From assembly GCA_965279255.1 (NCBI GenBank), contig OZ257146.1, positions 1,550,001 to 1,614,000 on the forward strand: a DNA stretch of 64,000 bases, in the 5' to 3' direction. The stretch comes from CAMFLJ01 sp965279255. Lineage in GTDB: Bacteria; Actinomycetota; Acidimicrobiia; Acidimicrobiales; Acidimicrobilacustridaceae. Position numbers and translations under genes: made by a program. The notes below the pieces were generated by a model. It ran no database searches. It was given only the letters and a program-made list of their open reading frames with translations, and was not told the origin of the DNA. Shown here piece by piece: positions 25,855-35,600 of this stretch (position 1 is the first letter of the stretch; each line of letters begins with the position of its first letter).

Positions 25855-28044
25855 GTGGCGACGCACCTTCGAACCTGCCCGTTGTGCGAGGCCATGTGCG
25901 GCCTCGAGATCGAGACCGAGGGCGAGCGCGTCGTGCGCATCCGCGGCGACCGCTCCGACGTGTGGAGCAAGGGTTATCTCTGCCCCAAGGGCGCGTCGCT
26001 CGGCCAGCTCCACCACGACCCCGATCGGCTCCGCGCGCCGATGGTCCGCGACGGCGACGAGTGGCGCGAGGTCACCTGGGACGAGGCCTTCGCCCGGTGC
26101 GAGGAGCTGCTGCACGGCGTGGTCGCCGAGCACGGCATCGCCTCCGTGCACGCCTACATGGGCAACCCCAACGTCCACAGCTACTCGCTGAGCCGCTACT
26201 CGGGCGCGGTGGCCGGCCTGGGCGGCATCCGCACCATCTGGTCGGCCGGCACCGTCGACCAGTGGCCCAAGAACCTGGCGTGCGCCCAGATCTACGGCGG
26301 GGCCTGGAGCATCCCGATCCCCGACGTGGCCAACACCGACCTCTTCGTCGTGATGGGCGCCAACCCGCAGGCGTCGCAGGGCTCGATCCTCGCCTACCCC
26401 GACCTGCTCGGTGAGCTCGACCGCATCCGCGAGCGGGGCGGCCGCACGATCGTCATCGATCCCCGTCGCACCGGCACGGCCGACCGCGCCGACGAGTGGA
26501 TGCCGGTGCGGCCGGGCACCGACGCCGCCCTCCTGCTGGCCGTGGTTCAGGTCCTCGACGAAGAGAGGCTGATATCCCTCGGCCACCTCGACGGTCGGGT
26601 GCAGGGCATCGACGAGGTGCTGGCCGCCGCCTCCCGTTACCGGCCCGAGTCGGTGGCGGAGTGGTGTGGTGTCGACGCCGATCGCATACGCGGCCTGGCC
26701 CGGGAGCTCGCCGCCGCCGACAAGCCGGTGGTCTACGGCCGCATCGGCCTCTGCAACCAGGAGTTCGGCACGCTGGCCAGCTGGCTGGTCGAGGTCGTGA
26801 ACGTGCTGCTCGGCCGGGTCGACGCCGAGGGCGGCGCCGTGTTCCCGCGACCGGCGATCGCCCTCATCTCGTCGACCGCCCGGCGGCGGGGACCGGTCAC
26901 CACCGGCCGCTGGCACACCCGGGTGCGGGGCGCGCCCGAGGTGCTCGGCCAGGCGCCGCTGTCGTGCCTCGCCGAGGAGATCGACACGCCGGGCGAGGGC
27001 CAGGTGAAGGCCCTCATCACGGTGGCCGGCAACCCGGTGCTGTCGGCGCCCGACGCCGGCCGCCTCGACGCCGCCCTGCCGTTGCTCGACGCCATGATCT
27101 GCATCGACAACTACCTGAACGAGACCACGCGCCACGCCCACGTGATCCTGCCGGGGCTCTCCCCTCTCGAGCAGCCCCACTGCGACGAGGCCATCTGGGG
27201 CTTCGCCACGCGGGCCGTGGCCCGTTGGTCGCCGGTGGTGTTCGAGCCGCCCGAGCGCCCGCACGAGTGGGAGATCTGCATCCGCCTCGGGGCGATCCTG
27301 GGGGGCATGGCGGCCGACGAGGTCGACGTCGCCGCCTTCGACGACGAGATGTACCTGGCCCGCGCCGCCCGGCACGGGGTCGACGGCACCGAGGTCGAGA
27401 GCTGGTCGCTGAGCGGGCCCGACCGCTTCGTCGACCTCACCTTCCGGGTCAGCACCTACGGCGACCGCTACGGCGAGAACCCGGGCGGGCTGACCTTCGA
27501 CGAGGTGAAGCGCCACCCGCACGGCATCGACCTGGGGCCGTCATCGACCCCCCTCGACGACATCCTGCGCACCAACTCGGGCGACATCGAGCTGGCCCAC
27601 GACGACATCCTCGGCGACCTCGTCCGCCTCGACCGGCGCATGGCCGAGCCCCACCCGCCGCTCGTGCTCATCGGCCGGCGCCACGTCCGCTCGAACAACT
27701 CGTGGCTCCACAACCTCCCGGCTCTGGTGAAGGGCCGCGACCGCTCGACCCTGCTGGTGCACCCCGACGACGCCACCCGCCACGGTGTGGCCGACGGCGA
27801 CCGGGTGCGGCTCACCACCGAGGCCGGCTCGGTGGAGGCCACCGTCGAGATCTCCGACGAGCTCATCCAGGGCGTCATCAGCCTCCCCCACGGCTGGGGC
27901 CACGACCGCCCCGGCACCCGCAACTCGGTGGCGGCCGCCCGGCCCGGCTCCAACACCAACGTGTTGATCCCCGGCTCCGCCCTCGACGAGCCGTCGGGCA
28001 ACGCCGCGGTCAACGGCGTCCCGGTGGAGATGGCGCTGATCTGA
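25855..28044 (+). CDS. Molybdopterin-dependent oxidoreductase (formate-dehydrogenase/DMSO-reductase superfamily)
   Basis: A 729-residue molybdenum/tungsten bis-MGD enzyme. Cys8, Cys11, Cys15 and Cys43 (CPLCEAMC...YLCPKG) bind a 4Fe-4S cluster. They are followed by the catalytic domains and a C-terminal molybdopterin dinucleotide-binding domain (VHPDDATRHGVADGDRVRL). It lacks an extra ferredoxin domain and a Tat signal, so it is probably cytoplasmic. The residue that would ligate Mo cannot be assigned confidently, so a formate-dehydrogenase label is not justified. Starting at GTG 25855 gives the usual short N-terminus and fits the leaderless promoter; TTG at 25846 is the alternative. Confidence 0.85.
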   Translation: MATHLRTCPLCEAMCGLEIETEGERVVRIRGDRSDVWSKGYLCPKGASLGQLHHDPDRLRAPMVRDGDEWREVTWDEAFARCEELLHGVVAEHGIASVHAYMGNPNVHSYSLSRYSGAVAGLGGIRTIWSAGTVDQWPKNLACAQIYGGAWSIPIPDVANTDLFVVMGANPQASQGSILAYPDLLGELDRIRERGGRTIVIDPRRTGTADRADEWMPVRPGTDAALLLAVVQVLDEERLISLGHLDGRVQGIDEVLAAASRYRPESVAEWCGVDADRIRGLARELAAADKPVVYGRIGLCNQEFGTLASWLVEVVNVLLGRVDAEGGAVFPRPAIALISSTARRRGPVTTGRWHTRVRGAPEVLGQAPLSCLAEEIDTPGEGQVKALITVAGNPVLSAPDAGRLDAALPLLDAMICIDNYLNETTRHAHVILPGLSPLEQPHCDEAIWGFATRAVARWSPVVFEPPERPHEWEICIRLGAILGGMAADEVDVAAFDDEMYLARAARHGVDGTEVESWSLSGPDRFVDLTFRVSTYGDRYGENPGGLTFDEVKRHPHGIDLGPSSTPLDDILRTNSGDIELAHDDILGDLVRLDRRMAEPHPPLVLIGRRHVRSNNSWLHNLPALVKGRDRSTLLVHPDDATRHGVADGDRVRLTTEAGSVEATVEISDELIQGVISLPHGWGHDRPGTRNSVAAARPGSNTNVLIPGSALDEPSGNAAVNGVPVEMALI

Positions 28045-28074
28045 ACTCCGATTCCAGTCGGCCCATCGGCCGGC

Positions 28075-28082
28075 GGTACCCT
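28075..28082 (+). promoter_or_regulatory. Candidate -10 box GGTACCCT
   Basis: TACCCT preceded by GG lies 33 bases upstream of the MFS gene start and 31 bases after the oxidoreductase stop codon. Confidence 0.4.
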
Positions 28083-28115
28083 CACCCGGACCCGCCGCCG
28101 GCGGGCCGAGGGGGG

Positions 28116-29639
28116 ATGGTGAGCGGTCCGGTCCAGGTCGAGGGCACGACGACGCCCGTCAGCGCGCCCGACCGCACCTCGCTCCGCAACCGGGCCTTCG
28201 TGCTCGTGCTGTGCGCCCAGGCGGCGAGCGGCATCGTGGGCGGCGCAGCCCCCATGGCGCTGCCTGCCATCCGGAGCTACTTCGACACCTCGAGCGCGGC
28301 CATCCAGTGGTACGCCGCGCTGTACTCGCTCGGCTTCGCGCTGGTGCTCATCCTGGCCGGCCGCATCGGCGACCTCTTCGGCACCCGACGCCTGCTGCTG
28401 ATCGGCTACGCCACGTTCATCGTCAGCATCATCGGCAGCGCGTTGGCCCCCACCATCGGGGTGCTGCTCGCCTTCCGGCTGCTCCAGGGCATCGGCGCCG
28501 GCGTGATGGCACCCCAGCTCTCGGCCATGGTGCAGCGCACGTTCCGCGGCCACGACCGCACCCGGGCGTTCGGCGTGTTCCTGATGGTTGCCGGCGGCAC
28601 GTTCATGGTCGGCCAGCTCGTGTCCGGCGCGCTCATCACCGCCGACGTGTGGGGCCTCAGCTGGCGCTGGGTCTACCTGCCGTCGATCCCGTTCGCCCTG
28701 GTCACCCTGGTCGTCGCCTTCAAGGCCCTGCCGCCCACCCCGCCGGGTGCGCCCGGCCGCCTCGACATCGCCGGCGCAGTGGTCCTCGCCGTGGCGTCGT
28801 TCCTGTTGATGTTCCCGATCATCCAGGGACGAGGCGCCGGATGGCCCACGTGGATCATCGTGATGCTCGTGGCCGCGGTGCCCGCCTACGGCGCGTTCCT
28901 GGCCTACGAACGCCGACTGCTCACGCTCGGGCGCGACCCGCTCGTCGACCCCACCCTCTTCCGGATCCGCAGCTTCGGGGTCGGCAACCTCATCACCGTC
29001 TTCGTGGCCCTCCTCGGCTACGCCGCGCCGATCTACCTGATCCTGACCATCCAGTCGGGGTTCGACCGCACGGCGTTCGAGGCCGCGCTCATCACCGCCC
29101 CGATGCCGTTCCTCAACATGTTCGGCTCGCTCGCCTCGGCTCCGTTGGTGCGTCGCTTCGGGCGCGGCGCCCTCGTGATCGGCGGCCTGCTGGTCGCGCT
29201 CGCCGCCGCGCTGGTGCTGCTCGCCACGCGGGGCGACCCCGATTCGGTGAAGGCGGTGCAGCTCATCCCCGGCATCGGCCTCACCGGCTTCTCGGTGGGT
29301 GTCGTGATGGCGGCTGCGACCTCGATCGTGCTGCACGAGGTGCCGGCGAAGTTCGCCGGCAGCGCGGCGGGCGTGCAGTCGACCAGCCTCCAGCTGGCCG
29401 GCTCGGTGGGCATCGCCTTCTTCGGCATGGTCTTCTACGGCACGATCGGCGAGTCGACCGATCTGGCCGCCTACCTCGACGCGATCGACAACGTGCAGTG
29501 GCTGGTGCTCGCCCTCGCCATCGTGCAGGTCGCGATGGTGTTCCTGATGCCCCGGCACCGGATGGCCAAGGGTGAGGAGCTCACGCCGGTCGACCCCGAG
29601 ATGGCGGTGCTCCCCGACTTCCACGGCACCGACGCCTGA
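28116..29639 (+). CDS. MFS exporter, EmrB/QacA (DHA2) type
   Basis: A 507-residue major facilitator with about 14 predicted membrane helices. The first-loop motif A is clear (GRIGDLFGTRRLLLIGY), followed by motif C-like GIGAGVMAPQLS. The DHA2 group exports hydrophobic drugs or metabolites with protons; the substrate here is unknown. A GAGGGGGG ribosome site precedes ATG 28116 / GTG 28119. The position after the oxidoreductase suggests linked expression, but a separate -10 box is present. Confidence 0.88.
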   Translation: MVSGPVQVEGTTTPVSAPDRTSLRNRAFVLVLCAQAASGIVGGAAPMALPAIRSYFDTSSAAIQWYAALYSLGFALVLILAGRIGDLFGTRRLLLIGYATFIVSIIGSALAPTIGVLLAFRLLQGIGAGVMAPQLSAMVQRTFRGHDRTRAFGVFLMVAGGTFMVGQLVSGALITADVWGLSWRWVYLPSIPFALVTLVVAFKALPPTPPGAPGRLDIAGAVVLAVASFLLMFPIIQGRGAGWPTWIIVMLVAAVPAYGAFLAYERRLLTLGRDPLVDPTLFRIRSFGVGNLITVFVALLGYAAPIYLILTIQSGFDRTAFEAALITAPMPFLNMFGSLASAPLVRRFGRGALVIGGLLVALAAALVLLATRGDPDSVKAVQLIPGIGLTGFSVGVVMAAATSIVLHEVPAKFAGSAAGVQSTSLQLAGSVGIAFFGMVFYGTIGESTDLAAYLDAIDNVQWLVLALAIVQVAMVFLMPRHRMAKGEELTPVDPEMAVLPDFHGTDA

Positions 29640-29649
29640 CGCCACGGCC

Positions 29650-29673
29650 GGGACCGGGACCGGGACCGGGACC
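29650..29673 (+). repeat. Short tandem repeat, four units of GGGACC
   Basis: Four perfect 6-base units in the 45-base gap between convergent genes. It could vary by slippage but has no coding effect here. Confidence 0.9.
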
Positions 29674-29684
29674 GGCGACGACCG

Positions 29685-30488
29685 TCAGGTGACGGCGTCG
29701 GCGGTGCCACCGTCGAAGCGGAGGTGGGCCCCGTTGAGGTGCCACGACGGCTCGCCGACGACCATGGCGACGAAGCGACCGACGTCGTCGGGGAACGGCA
29801 CCCGACCCGACGGGTTGGGCATGACGTCGTCGAGCACCATGCGCTCGACGGTGGCCCAGTCGGTGGCCAGGCCCCGCCGGGCGGCCCGCTCGGTGAAGCG
29901 CTCGACCATCTCCGGGGTGGCGATCACGCCCGGGCTCACGCAGTTGACGGTGATGCCGGTGCCGGCGAGGTGCTTGGCCAGGCTCACCGTGATCGAGGGC
30001 AGCGCGCCCTTGGCCGCGTAGTACTCGGGCAGGCGGTCGCCGGGAAGGGTCGCACCGACGGTCGCCACGAAGACGACCCGGCCCCACCCCCGAGCGCGCA
30101 TCGCCGGCACCAGGGCGTTGGTGACGCGCACCGCCGAGACGACGTTGGTGTCGTAGCTGGCGTGCCAGCTCGGCCCGTCGGACGCGTCCCACGTGGTTCC
30201 GTCGGCGACGCCGTAGTTGTTCACCACGATGTCGACGTGCTCGGTGGCCGCCTGCACCGACGCCACCAGCTCGGCGGCGCCGTCGTCGGTGCGGATGTCG
30301 CCGTGCACGGCGTGCGCCCGCCCTCCTGCGGCGACGATGCCGGACACGACCTCGTCGGTCGTGCCCGGCTCGAGGCCGTGGACGAGGACGGTCGCGCCCT
30401 CGTGGGCCAGGGCCCGGGCGATGCCCGCGCCGGTGCCGCGCCAGGAGCCCGTCACCAGTGCCGTGCGACCGCCCAGGCCGAGGTCCAC
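29685..30488 (-). CDS. Short-chain dehydrogenase/reductase (SDR)
   Basis: A 267-residue classical SDR. It has the cofactor loop TGSWRGTGAGIA, the NNYG structural motif and an active-site Tyr-Lys pair in EYYAAKGAL. The acidic/basic pattern after strand 2 (VHGLEPG) does not clearly settle NAD versus NADP use. It starts with GTG one base after the stop codon of the SnoaL-type gene, so the two are translationally coupled and probably act on the same or successive substrates. Confidence 0.88.
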   Translation of the reverse strand: MDLGLGGRTALVTGSWRGTGAGIARALAHEGATVLVHGLEPGTTDEVVSGIVAAGGRAHAVHGDIRTDDGAAELVASVQAATEHVDIVVNNYGVADGTTWDASDGPSWHASYDTNVVSAVRVTNALVPAMRARGWGRVVFVATVGATLPGDRLPEYYAAKGALPSITVSLAKHLAGTGITVNCVSPGVIATPEMVERFTERAARRGLATDWATVERMVLDDVMPNPSGRVPFPDDVGRFVAMVVGEPSWHLNGAHLRFDGGTADAVT

Positions 30489-30489
30489 G

Positions 30490-31425
30490 TCAGGTCGGGA
30501 TCTCGCCGCCGGGGATGACCCCGCCGGCCGCGATCCAGCGCCGCACGACCTCTTCGGCCTCCTTCGGCGCGTAGACGTCCTCCTCGTAGCTCCACTTCCC
30601 GTTGCCGGCGTAGTGGAGGATCGTGTTGACGTCGAAGCCGTAGTAGCCGTCGTCGCCCTCGGGCGCCGGCAGGATGTTCGGGATCAGGGCGCTGATCCGG
30701 TTGCCGTCGATCGAGTAGCTCTTGATCGGGAAGACCATCGTCGGGAACGGCTGCATCACGCCGTTGATCCAGTCCCGGATCTCCTGCTGCGAGCGGTAGT
30801 AGCCGTAGTGGTGCTCGCGGTACTGGGCGTCGTCGGTGAACTGGTCGGCCCACTGGTTCCAGTCGCCGGTGGCCACCGCCAGGTCGCCGCGCTGGCGGTA
30901 GATCTCGAGCTCGCGCTCGACCTCGTCACGCGGGAAGGCGGGCTCGGGGACCGGCGGCGACCAGCCGTCGATGCCCTTGAGCGAGTGGTCCTGCGGCGTC
31001 GAGCGACGGCCGCCGGCCTGGAGCCACTCGCCGAAGACGCGCTCGGCGTCGGCCGGGTTGTAGTAGTCGCCCTCGAAGGAGAACTTCCCGTCGCCGGCGT
31101 ACTCGAGGATCGTCGTGTTCGGGAACCCGAACCGCTTCCCGGAGCCCGTCGGATCGGGGAGGTTGTTCCAGATGTAGAAGTAGATGCGGTTCCCGTCGAT
31201 CTGGTACCACTCGATCCAGAGGGTCATCGACGGGTAGTCCTTCATGCAGGACACGATCCAGTCCTCGATCGCCTTCTGCCCCCGGAACGTGCCCAGGTTG
31301 TGCTCCTCGTACAGCGCGTCGTCGGTGAAGAGCTTCGCCCAGGCGGGCCAGTCCTCCTCGCCGACGCCAAGGCGCCGGTACTCCGCGAACGCGGCTTCGA
31401 TCTCTTCGCGCGGATATGTGGTCAC
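30490..31425 (-). CDS. Tandem SnoaL-like (NTF2-fold) protein
   Basis: A 311-residue protein containing two NTF2-fold units, about residues 8-140 and 165-300. Each has the pattern W..LFTDDA.Y.EH..G..., then DWI..CM/GVM and a Y.IDGNRI strand. SnoaL-like domains act as small cyclases, isomerases, hydrolases or dehydratases; single-domain proteins are about 130-150 residues. The GTG start at 31425 has a GGGGGG ribosome site and a GGTACCGT promoter box about 30 bases upstream. It forms an operon with the SDR. Confidence 0.82.
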   Translation of the reverse strand: MTTYPREEIEAAFAEYRRLGVGEEDWPAWAKLFTDDALYEEHNLGTFRGQKAIEDWIVSCMKDYPSMTLWIEWYQIDGNRIYFYIWNNLPDPTGSGKRFGFPNTTILEYAGDGKFSFEGDYYNPADAERVFGEWLQAGGRRSTPQDHSLKGIDGWSPPVPEPAFPRDEVERELEIYRQRGDLAVATGDWNQWADQFTDDAQYREHHYGYYRSQQEIRDWINGVMQPFPTMVFPIKSYSIDGNRISALIPNILPAPEGDDGYYGFDVNTILHYAGNGKWSYEEDVYAPKEAEEVVRRWIAAGGVIPGGEIPT

Positions 31426-31456
31426 GCTTCCCCCCGGATGGTGATGTGAGGGGCCA

Positions 31457-31464
31457 ACGGTACC
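31457..31464 (-). promoter_or_regulatory. Candidate -10 box GGTACCGT
   Basis: The same octamer seen upstream of 18035 and 37092, here 31 bases upstream of the SnoaL/SDR operon start. Confidence 0.45.
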
Positions 31465-31504
31465 GGGCGGGCCTGGGGCCCGCCGCGAGGAGCAGGGTCG
31501 GCGG

Positions 31505-32206
31505 TCAGGCCTCGTGGAAGATCGGCAGGTCGATCGCGGCCCGGGACGAGCGCTTGATCTCGGAGAACGCGGGGATGCCGCCCAGGACCTGCATGGCGTC
31601 GAAGAGCTTCAGGCTCGTCTCGTCGTCGGGGACCGAGCTGATCACCGGACCGAAGAACGAGTTCCCCGTGGGCGGCCCGAAGGTGATGATCGGGGTGCCG
31701 ACGTCGGGGCCGGTGCGGCGGAAGGCCTCGTCGCTCTCGGCGCGGATCAGCGGGTCCCAGGAGTCGTCGTCGACGTTGGCGAGGAGGCTCTCCGGGAGGC
31801 CGAGCGCCTGGACGATCTCGGCCGGGTCGGCGCTCCGCGACGCGGCATGGAGCCGGGCTCCGACATCGCCCTCCCCCTCGCCGTACCAGAAGCGCTCGCC
31901 GTAGGCGCGGTACAGGTCGCCGACGACGTCGTTCCCGAGCTCGGCGCGGGCCGCGGCGCACAGCCGGTGGTACTCCAGCCCTCGTGCCTGGGCGCGCTTC
32001 ATGCCCTCGGGATAGTCGTTGTCCTCGTTGATGAACTTCAGCGAGATGAACCGCCACCCGACCGAGACGTCGCGCAGCTCGGCCACCCGTCGGATCCACA
32101 CCGAGGTGATCCAGGCGAAGGGACACCCGGGATCGAAGAAGAACTCGAGGTCGAAGGGACCACCCGGGATGTCGGGCACGGTCGGAGCGTCGGTGATTGC
32201 CGTCAT
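31505..32206 (-). CDS. DsbA-fold protein, mycothiol-dependent nitroreductase (Rv2466c)-like
   Basis: A 233-residue thioredoxin/DsbA-fold protein. The active-site region reads FFFDPGCPFAWITSVWIRRV, like the Rv2466c family of mycothiol-dependent reductases. Rv2466c has a CPWC motif, whereas here the second cysteine is Ala (CPFA), leaving a single active-site thiol. Such a monothiol enzyme would more likely work like a glutathione-transferase-type isomerase or use mycothiol directly (inference). The cis-proline region GTPIITFGPP is present. Confidence 0.78.
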   Translation of the reverse strand: MTAITDAPTVPDIPGGPFDLEFFFDPGCPFAWITSVWIRRVAELRDVSVGWRFISLKFINEDNDYPEGMKRAQARGLEYHRLCAAARAELGNDVVGDLYRAYGERFWYGEGEGDVGARLHAASRSADPAEIVQALGLPESLLANVDDDSWDPLIRAESDEAFRRTGPDVGTPIITFGPPTGNSFFGPVISSVPDDETSLKLFDAMQVLGGIPAFSEIKRSSRAAIDLPIFHEA

Positions 32207-32268
32207 GGGCCCGTCAACGCCGCGGAGGGCGCGGTTGTTCCGGGTCGCCGGGCCACCGAGCGCGGTCG

Positions 32269-32276
32269 GGTAACCT
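32269..32276 (+). promoter_or_regulatory. Candidate -10 box GGTAACCT
   Basis: A TAnnnT hexamer preceded by GG, 38 bases upstream of the Tat-peptide gene and probably driving it together with the large downstream gene. Confidence 0.4.
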
Positions 32277-32314
32277 CGGCGGCTCGTGACTGGAACCGCT
32301 GCCGGGAGAGACCG

Positions 32315-32605
32315 ATGACCCGTGAAGAACTCGTCGACGCCTACGTCGACGGCCGTGTCAGCCGCCGTGGTTTCATCCGGGGCCTCGTCGCCCTCGGCGT
32401 CACCGCGGGTGCGGCCGCCACCTATGCCGGGGCTCTCGCCTCCGCCTCCCCGGCCCGGGCCGGCACCACCGCTGCGGTGTCGGACATCTACGACCTCTAC
32501 CCCGACAGCACCACCACGACGGCCGACCCCTCGGGCGACGTGAACGACGCAGGCGCCTCCCGCGGTGCCGGTGCCGTCGCCGCCACCCCCACCTTCAACG
32601 GCTGA
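32315..32605 (+). CDS. Small Tat-exported protein
   Basis: A 96-residue protein that is mostly a twin-arginine signal: VSRRGFIRGLVALG begins near residue 15, followed by a hydrophobic region and an alanine-rich cleavage site (ASASPARAG). Only about 46 residues remain after cleavage, rich in Thr, Asp, Ala and Gly, with no known domain. A GGGAGAG ribosome site precedes the ATG. Its last 41 bases overlap an open frame of the giant gene that follows, and the stop codon lies 4 bases before the start chosen for that gene, so the two are co-translated or related by a frameshift. Confidence 0.75.
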   Translation: MTREELVDAYVDGRVSRRGFIRGLVALGVTAGAAATYAGALASASPARAGTTAAVSDIYDLYPDSTTTTADPSGDVNDAGASRGAGAVAATPTFNG

Positions 32606-32609
32606 CGCG

Positions 32610-35600
32610 GTGGCCGGCCCGTACCGGCGGCCCCACCCAGGCAACCAGCACCAGGGGCGCGACGGACTCGCCCCGCGGGCCGTGGTGGTGCACACCACCG
32701 ACGGCACCTTCGACGGGACCCTCGCCTGGTTCGCGTCACCCGACAGCCATGTGAGCGCCCACCACCTGGTGGGCCTCGACGGCCGAGTCGCCCACCTCGT
32801 CGACGAGGCCGACACCGCGTTCCACAGCGGTTCGGAGCCGCGGCCCGAGATCGCGGTCCTGGGCACCGACGCACCCAACCTCGTCACCATCGGCGTCGAG
32901 TTCGACGACGGCGGTCGGCCCCACGACGTCGAGCGCCCCCCGGCCCAGTACCGGGCCGGGGCGGAGCTGCTGGTCGCGGCCCACCGACGGTGGGGCATCC
33001 CCCTCGACCGCGAGCACGTCCTCGCCCACAACACGATCAACCGGGAGAAGACCTGCCCGGGCAACCTCGACCTCGACCGGCTGCTCGCGCTCGCCCGCCG
33101 ACTCGCCGACGGGCACGATGCTCCGGCCCGGGTGGTGGTCCTGTTGCCGGCCCGCAACGCCGCCGCCGACCTCCCCGACTGGTTCACCAGCGTCGAACGC
33201 ATCGCCGACGCCGTCATCGCCCTCGACGACGGCAGCACCGACGACACCCACGCCATCCTCGCCGCCCACCCCCTCGTCGAGACCCTCCTCACCAACCCCC
33301 GCCGCGACACCTACGCCGGCTGGGACGACAGCGGCAACCGCAACCGCCTCCTCGCCGCCGCCCACGACCTCAGCCCCGACTGGATCCTCTCCCTCGACGC
33401 CGACGAACGCATCCCCGCCGACGACGCCACCGCCCTCCGCACCTTCCTCGACACCGACGCCCTCCCCGGCCTCGCCTACGGCCTCCAGTGCTTCCGCATG
33501 TGGGGCGACCGGTGCGAGCCCGCGCCGGTGTGGGTGTACCGCCTGTTCTCCGCCGCCCCGGGGCAGCGCTTCGCCACCGACCAGCTCCACTTCGACCCCG
33601 TCCCCACCTCCATCGACCGCACCCGCCACGTGCGCACGTCGCTGCGGATCCAGCACGTGGGCTCCGACAGCGAGCAGCGCCGGGCCGCCCGGGTCGCCAA
33701 GTACCTCGAGGCCGATCCCGACGGCGTGTTCCCCACCGGTCACGGCGGGCTCGACGACACCCCGACCGAGCTCGTGCCCTGGGTGGAGCGCCGAGATCCG
33801 CGAGAGCCCGTGATGCTCGGTGGGCGCCCACTCCCACCGGTTGCACGGCCCGACCCGACGGGCCGGCCCAAGGTGGTGGTGCTGTTGCCGGCCCGCAACG
33901 CCGCCGCCGACCTCCCCGACTGGTTCACCAGCGTCGAACGCATCGCCGACGCCGTCATCGCCCTCGACGACGGCAGCACCGACGACACCCACGCCATCCT
34001 CGCCGCCCACCCCCTCGTCGAGACCCTCCTCACCAACCCCCGCCGCGACACCTACGCCGGCTGGGACGACAGCGGCAACCGCAACCGCCTCCTCGCCGCC
34101 GCCCACGACCTCAGCCCCGACTGGATCCTCTCCCTCGACGCCGACGAACGCATCCCCGCCGACGACGCCACCGCCCTCCGCACCTTCCTCGACACCGACG
34201 CCCTCCCCGGCCTCGCCTACGGGATGCGCTGCCATCGGATGATCGGCGACGAAGGCCACTACGACCGCAACGCCCTCGTGGTCTTCCGGCTGTTCGCCTT
34301 CGAGGCGGGCCAGCGCTTCCCCGACGACCGCCTCCACTTCGTGCCCGTCCCCACGTCGGTCCCCCGGTCGCGCTGGGTGGAGACGACCGTCCGCATCCAG
34401 CACCTCGCCTCGGTCACCACCGAGCGGCGCCGGGCCCGACGGGACAAGTACGCCGAGGCGGACCCGGGCAACGACCACCAGGACGACTACGACAACCTCG
34501 TCGAGGAGCCCGACGAGCTGTTCGCCTTCGAGCCCCGTCCGGTCGGGCTCCCGGTGCTCGTCGACATCGCCTCCGCCGATGACGACGGTGGGGCCGAGGC
34601 ACCCGTGCTCACCGCCATCGTGATCAGCCGGGACGACGAGGCCCGCATCGAGCGGGCCGTCCGTTCGGTGGTGCGCCAGGAGTGCCCCGAGCCCTTCGAG
34701 GTCATCTTCGTCACCAGCGGCACCGACGCCACGGCGTCGATCGTGCGGCGCCGCTTCCCGGAGGTCCGGGTCGTCGAGCTCGACCACCCGGCGCTGCCCG
34801 GCGAGGCCCGCAACGCCGGGCTCCGGTTCGCCCGTGGGGAGATCGCGTCCTTCCCCGGCTCCCACGTCGAGCTGCCGGCCGGGAGCCTGGCCGCCCGCCT
34901 CCACGCCCACGACCAGGGCTGGACGATGGTGACCGGCACGACCCGCAACGGCACCGACACCGCCGCCGGGTGGGCGGCGTACTTCCTCGACAACTCGTCG
35001 GTCCTCCCTGGCCGGCCGTCCGAGCCCCTGAGGACCGCCCCGGCCCACTGCTCCTACGACATGGACGCGCTCCTCTCGGTCGGAGGCTTCCCCGACGACG
35101 TCCGGGCCGGCGAGGACACGCGGGTGAACGAGACCCTGTTCCGCGCCGGCTTCGGCGCCTACCGGGCCGCCGACCTCCCCCTCGTGCACCACAACCGCTC
35201 CCGGACCGTGCTCCATCTCCTGCGCCATCACCTGGCCCGGGGCAGGGCCCAGGTGCAGCTCATCGAAGGCGACTCCCCCGGCGACGAGAGCCGGGAGCGG
35301 GCCCGAGCGTTCCTCCGGGGCTATCCGGGTCGTCGCCTGGGCCGCATCGACGCCAGCGTGGAGGCCTGGGGCGGCGACCTCCGGCCCCGCTACCGCCGGG
35401 TGCGTCCCCTCGTCCGCCTCGGCGTGCTGTCGGCCTGGCTCGGGGGCCACCTCGAGCTCCGGCGCCCGACCCGCGCACCGCAGCCGGGGAGCGAGCCGAC
35501 GACCACCGGCGCCCCCGGTGAACGCCCCGTCGTGCCCACCACCCCGCTGACGAGGCCGTTGCGCCTGGTCGGCGCGGCCGCCGCGCCCCACCACGGCTCG

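Noticed and set aside
24243..26414. A 723-codon frame overlapping the acyl-CoA dehydrogenase and the molybdopterin gene
   Set aside because: It is antisense to one gene and out of frame with the other, and contains no domain motifs.
25855..28044. Formate dehydrogenase label for the molybdopterin enzyme
   Set aside because: The superfamily is certain but the metal-ligand residue and partner subunits that would support formate specificity are not evident.
33141..34222. CRISPR or mobile-element explanation for the repeat
   Set aside because: There are only two copies, both in frame within a coding sequence, with no terminal inverted repeats, spacers or target duplications.
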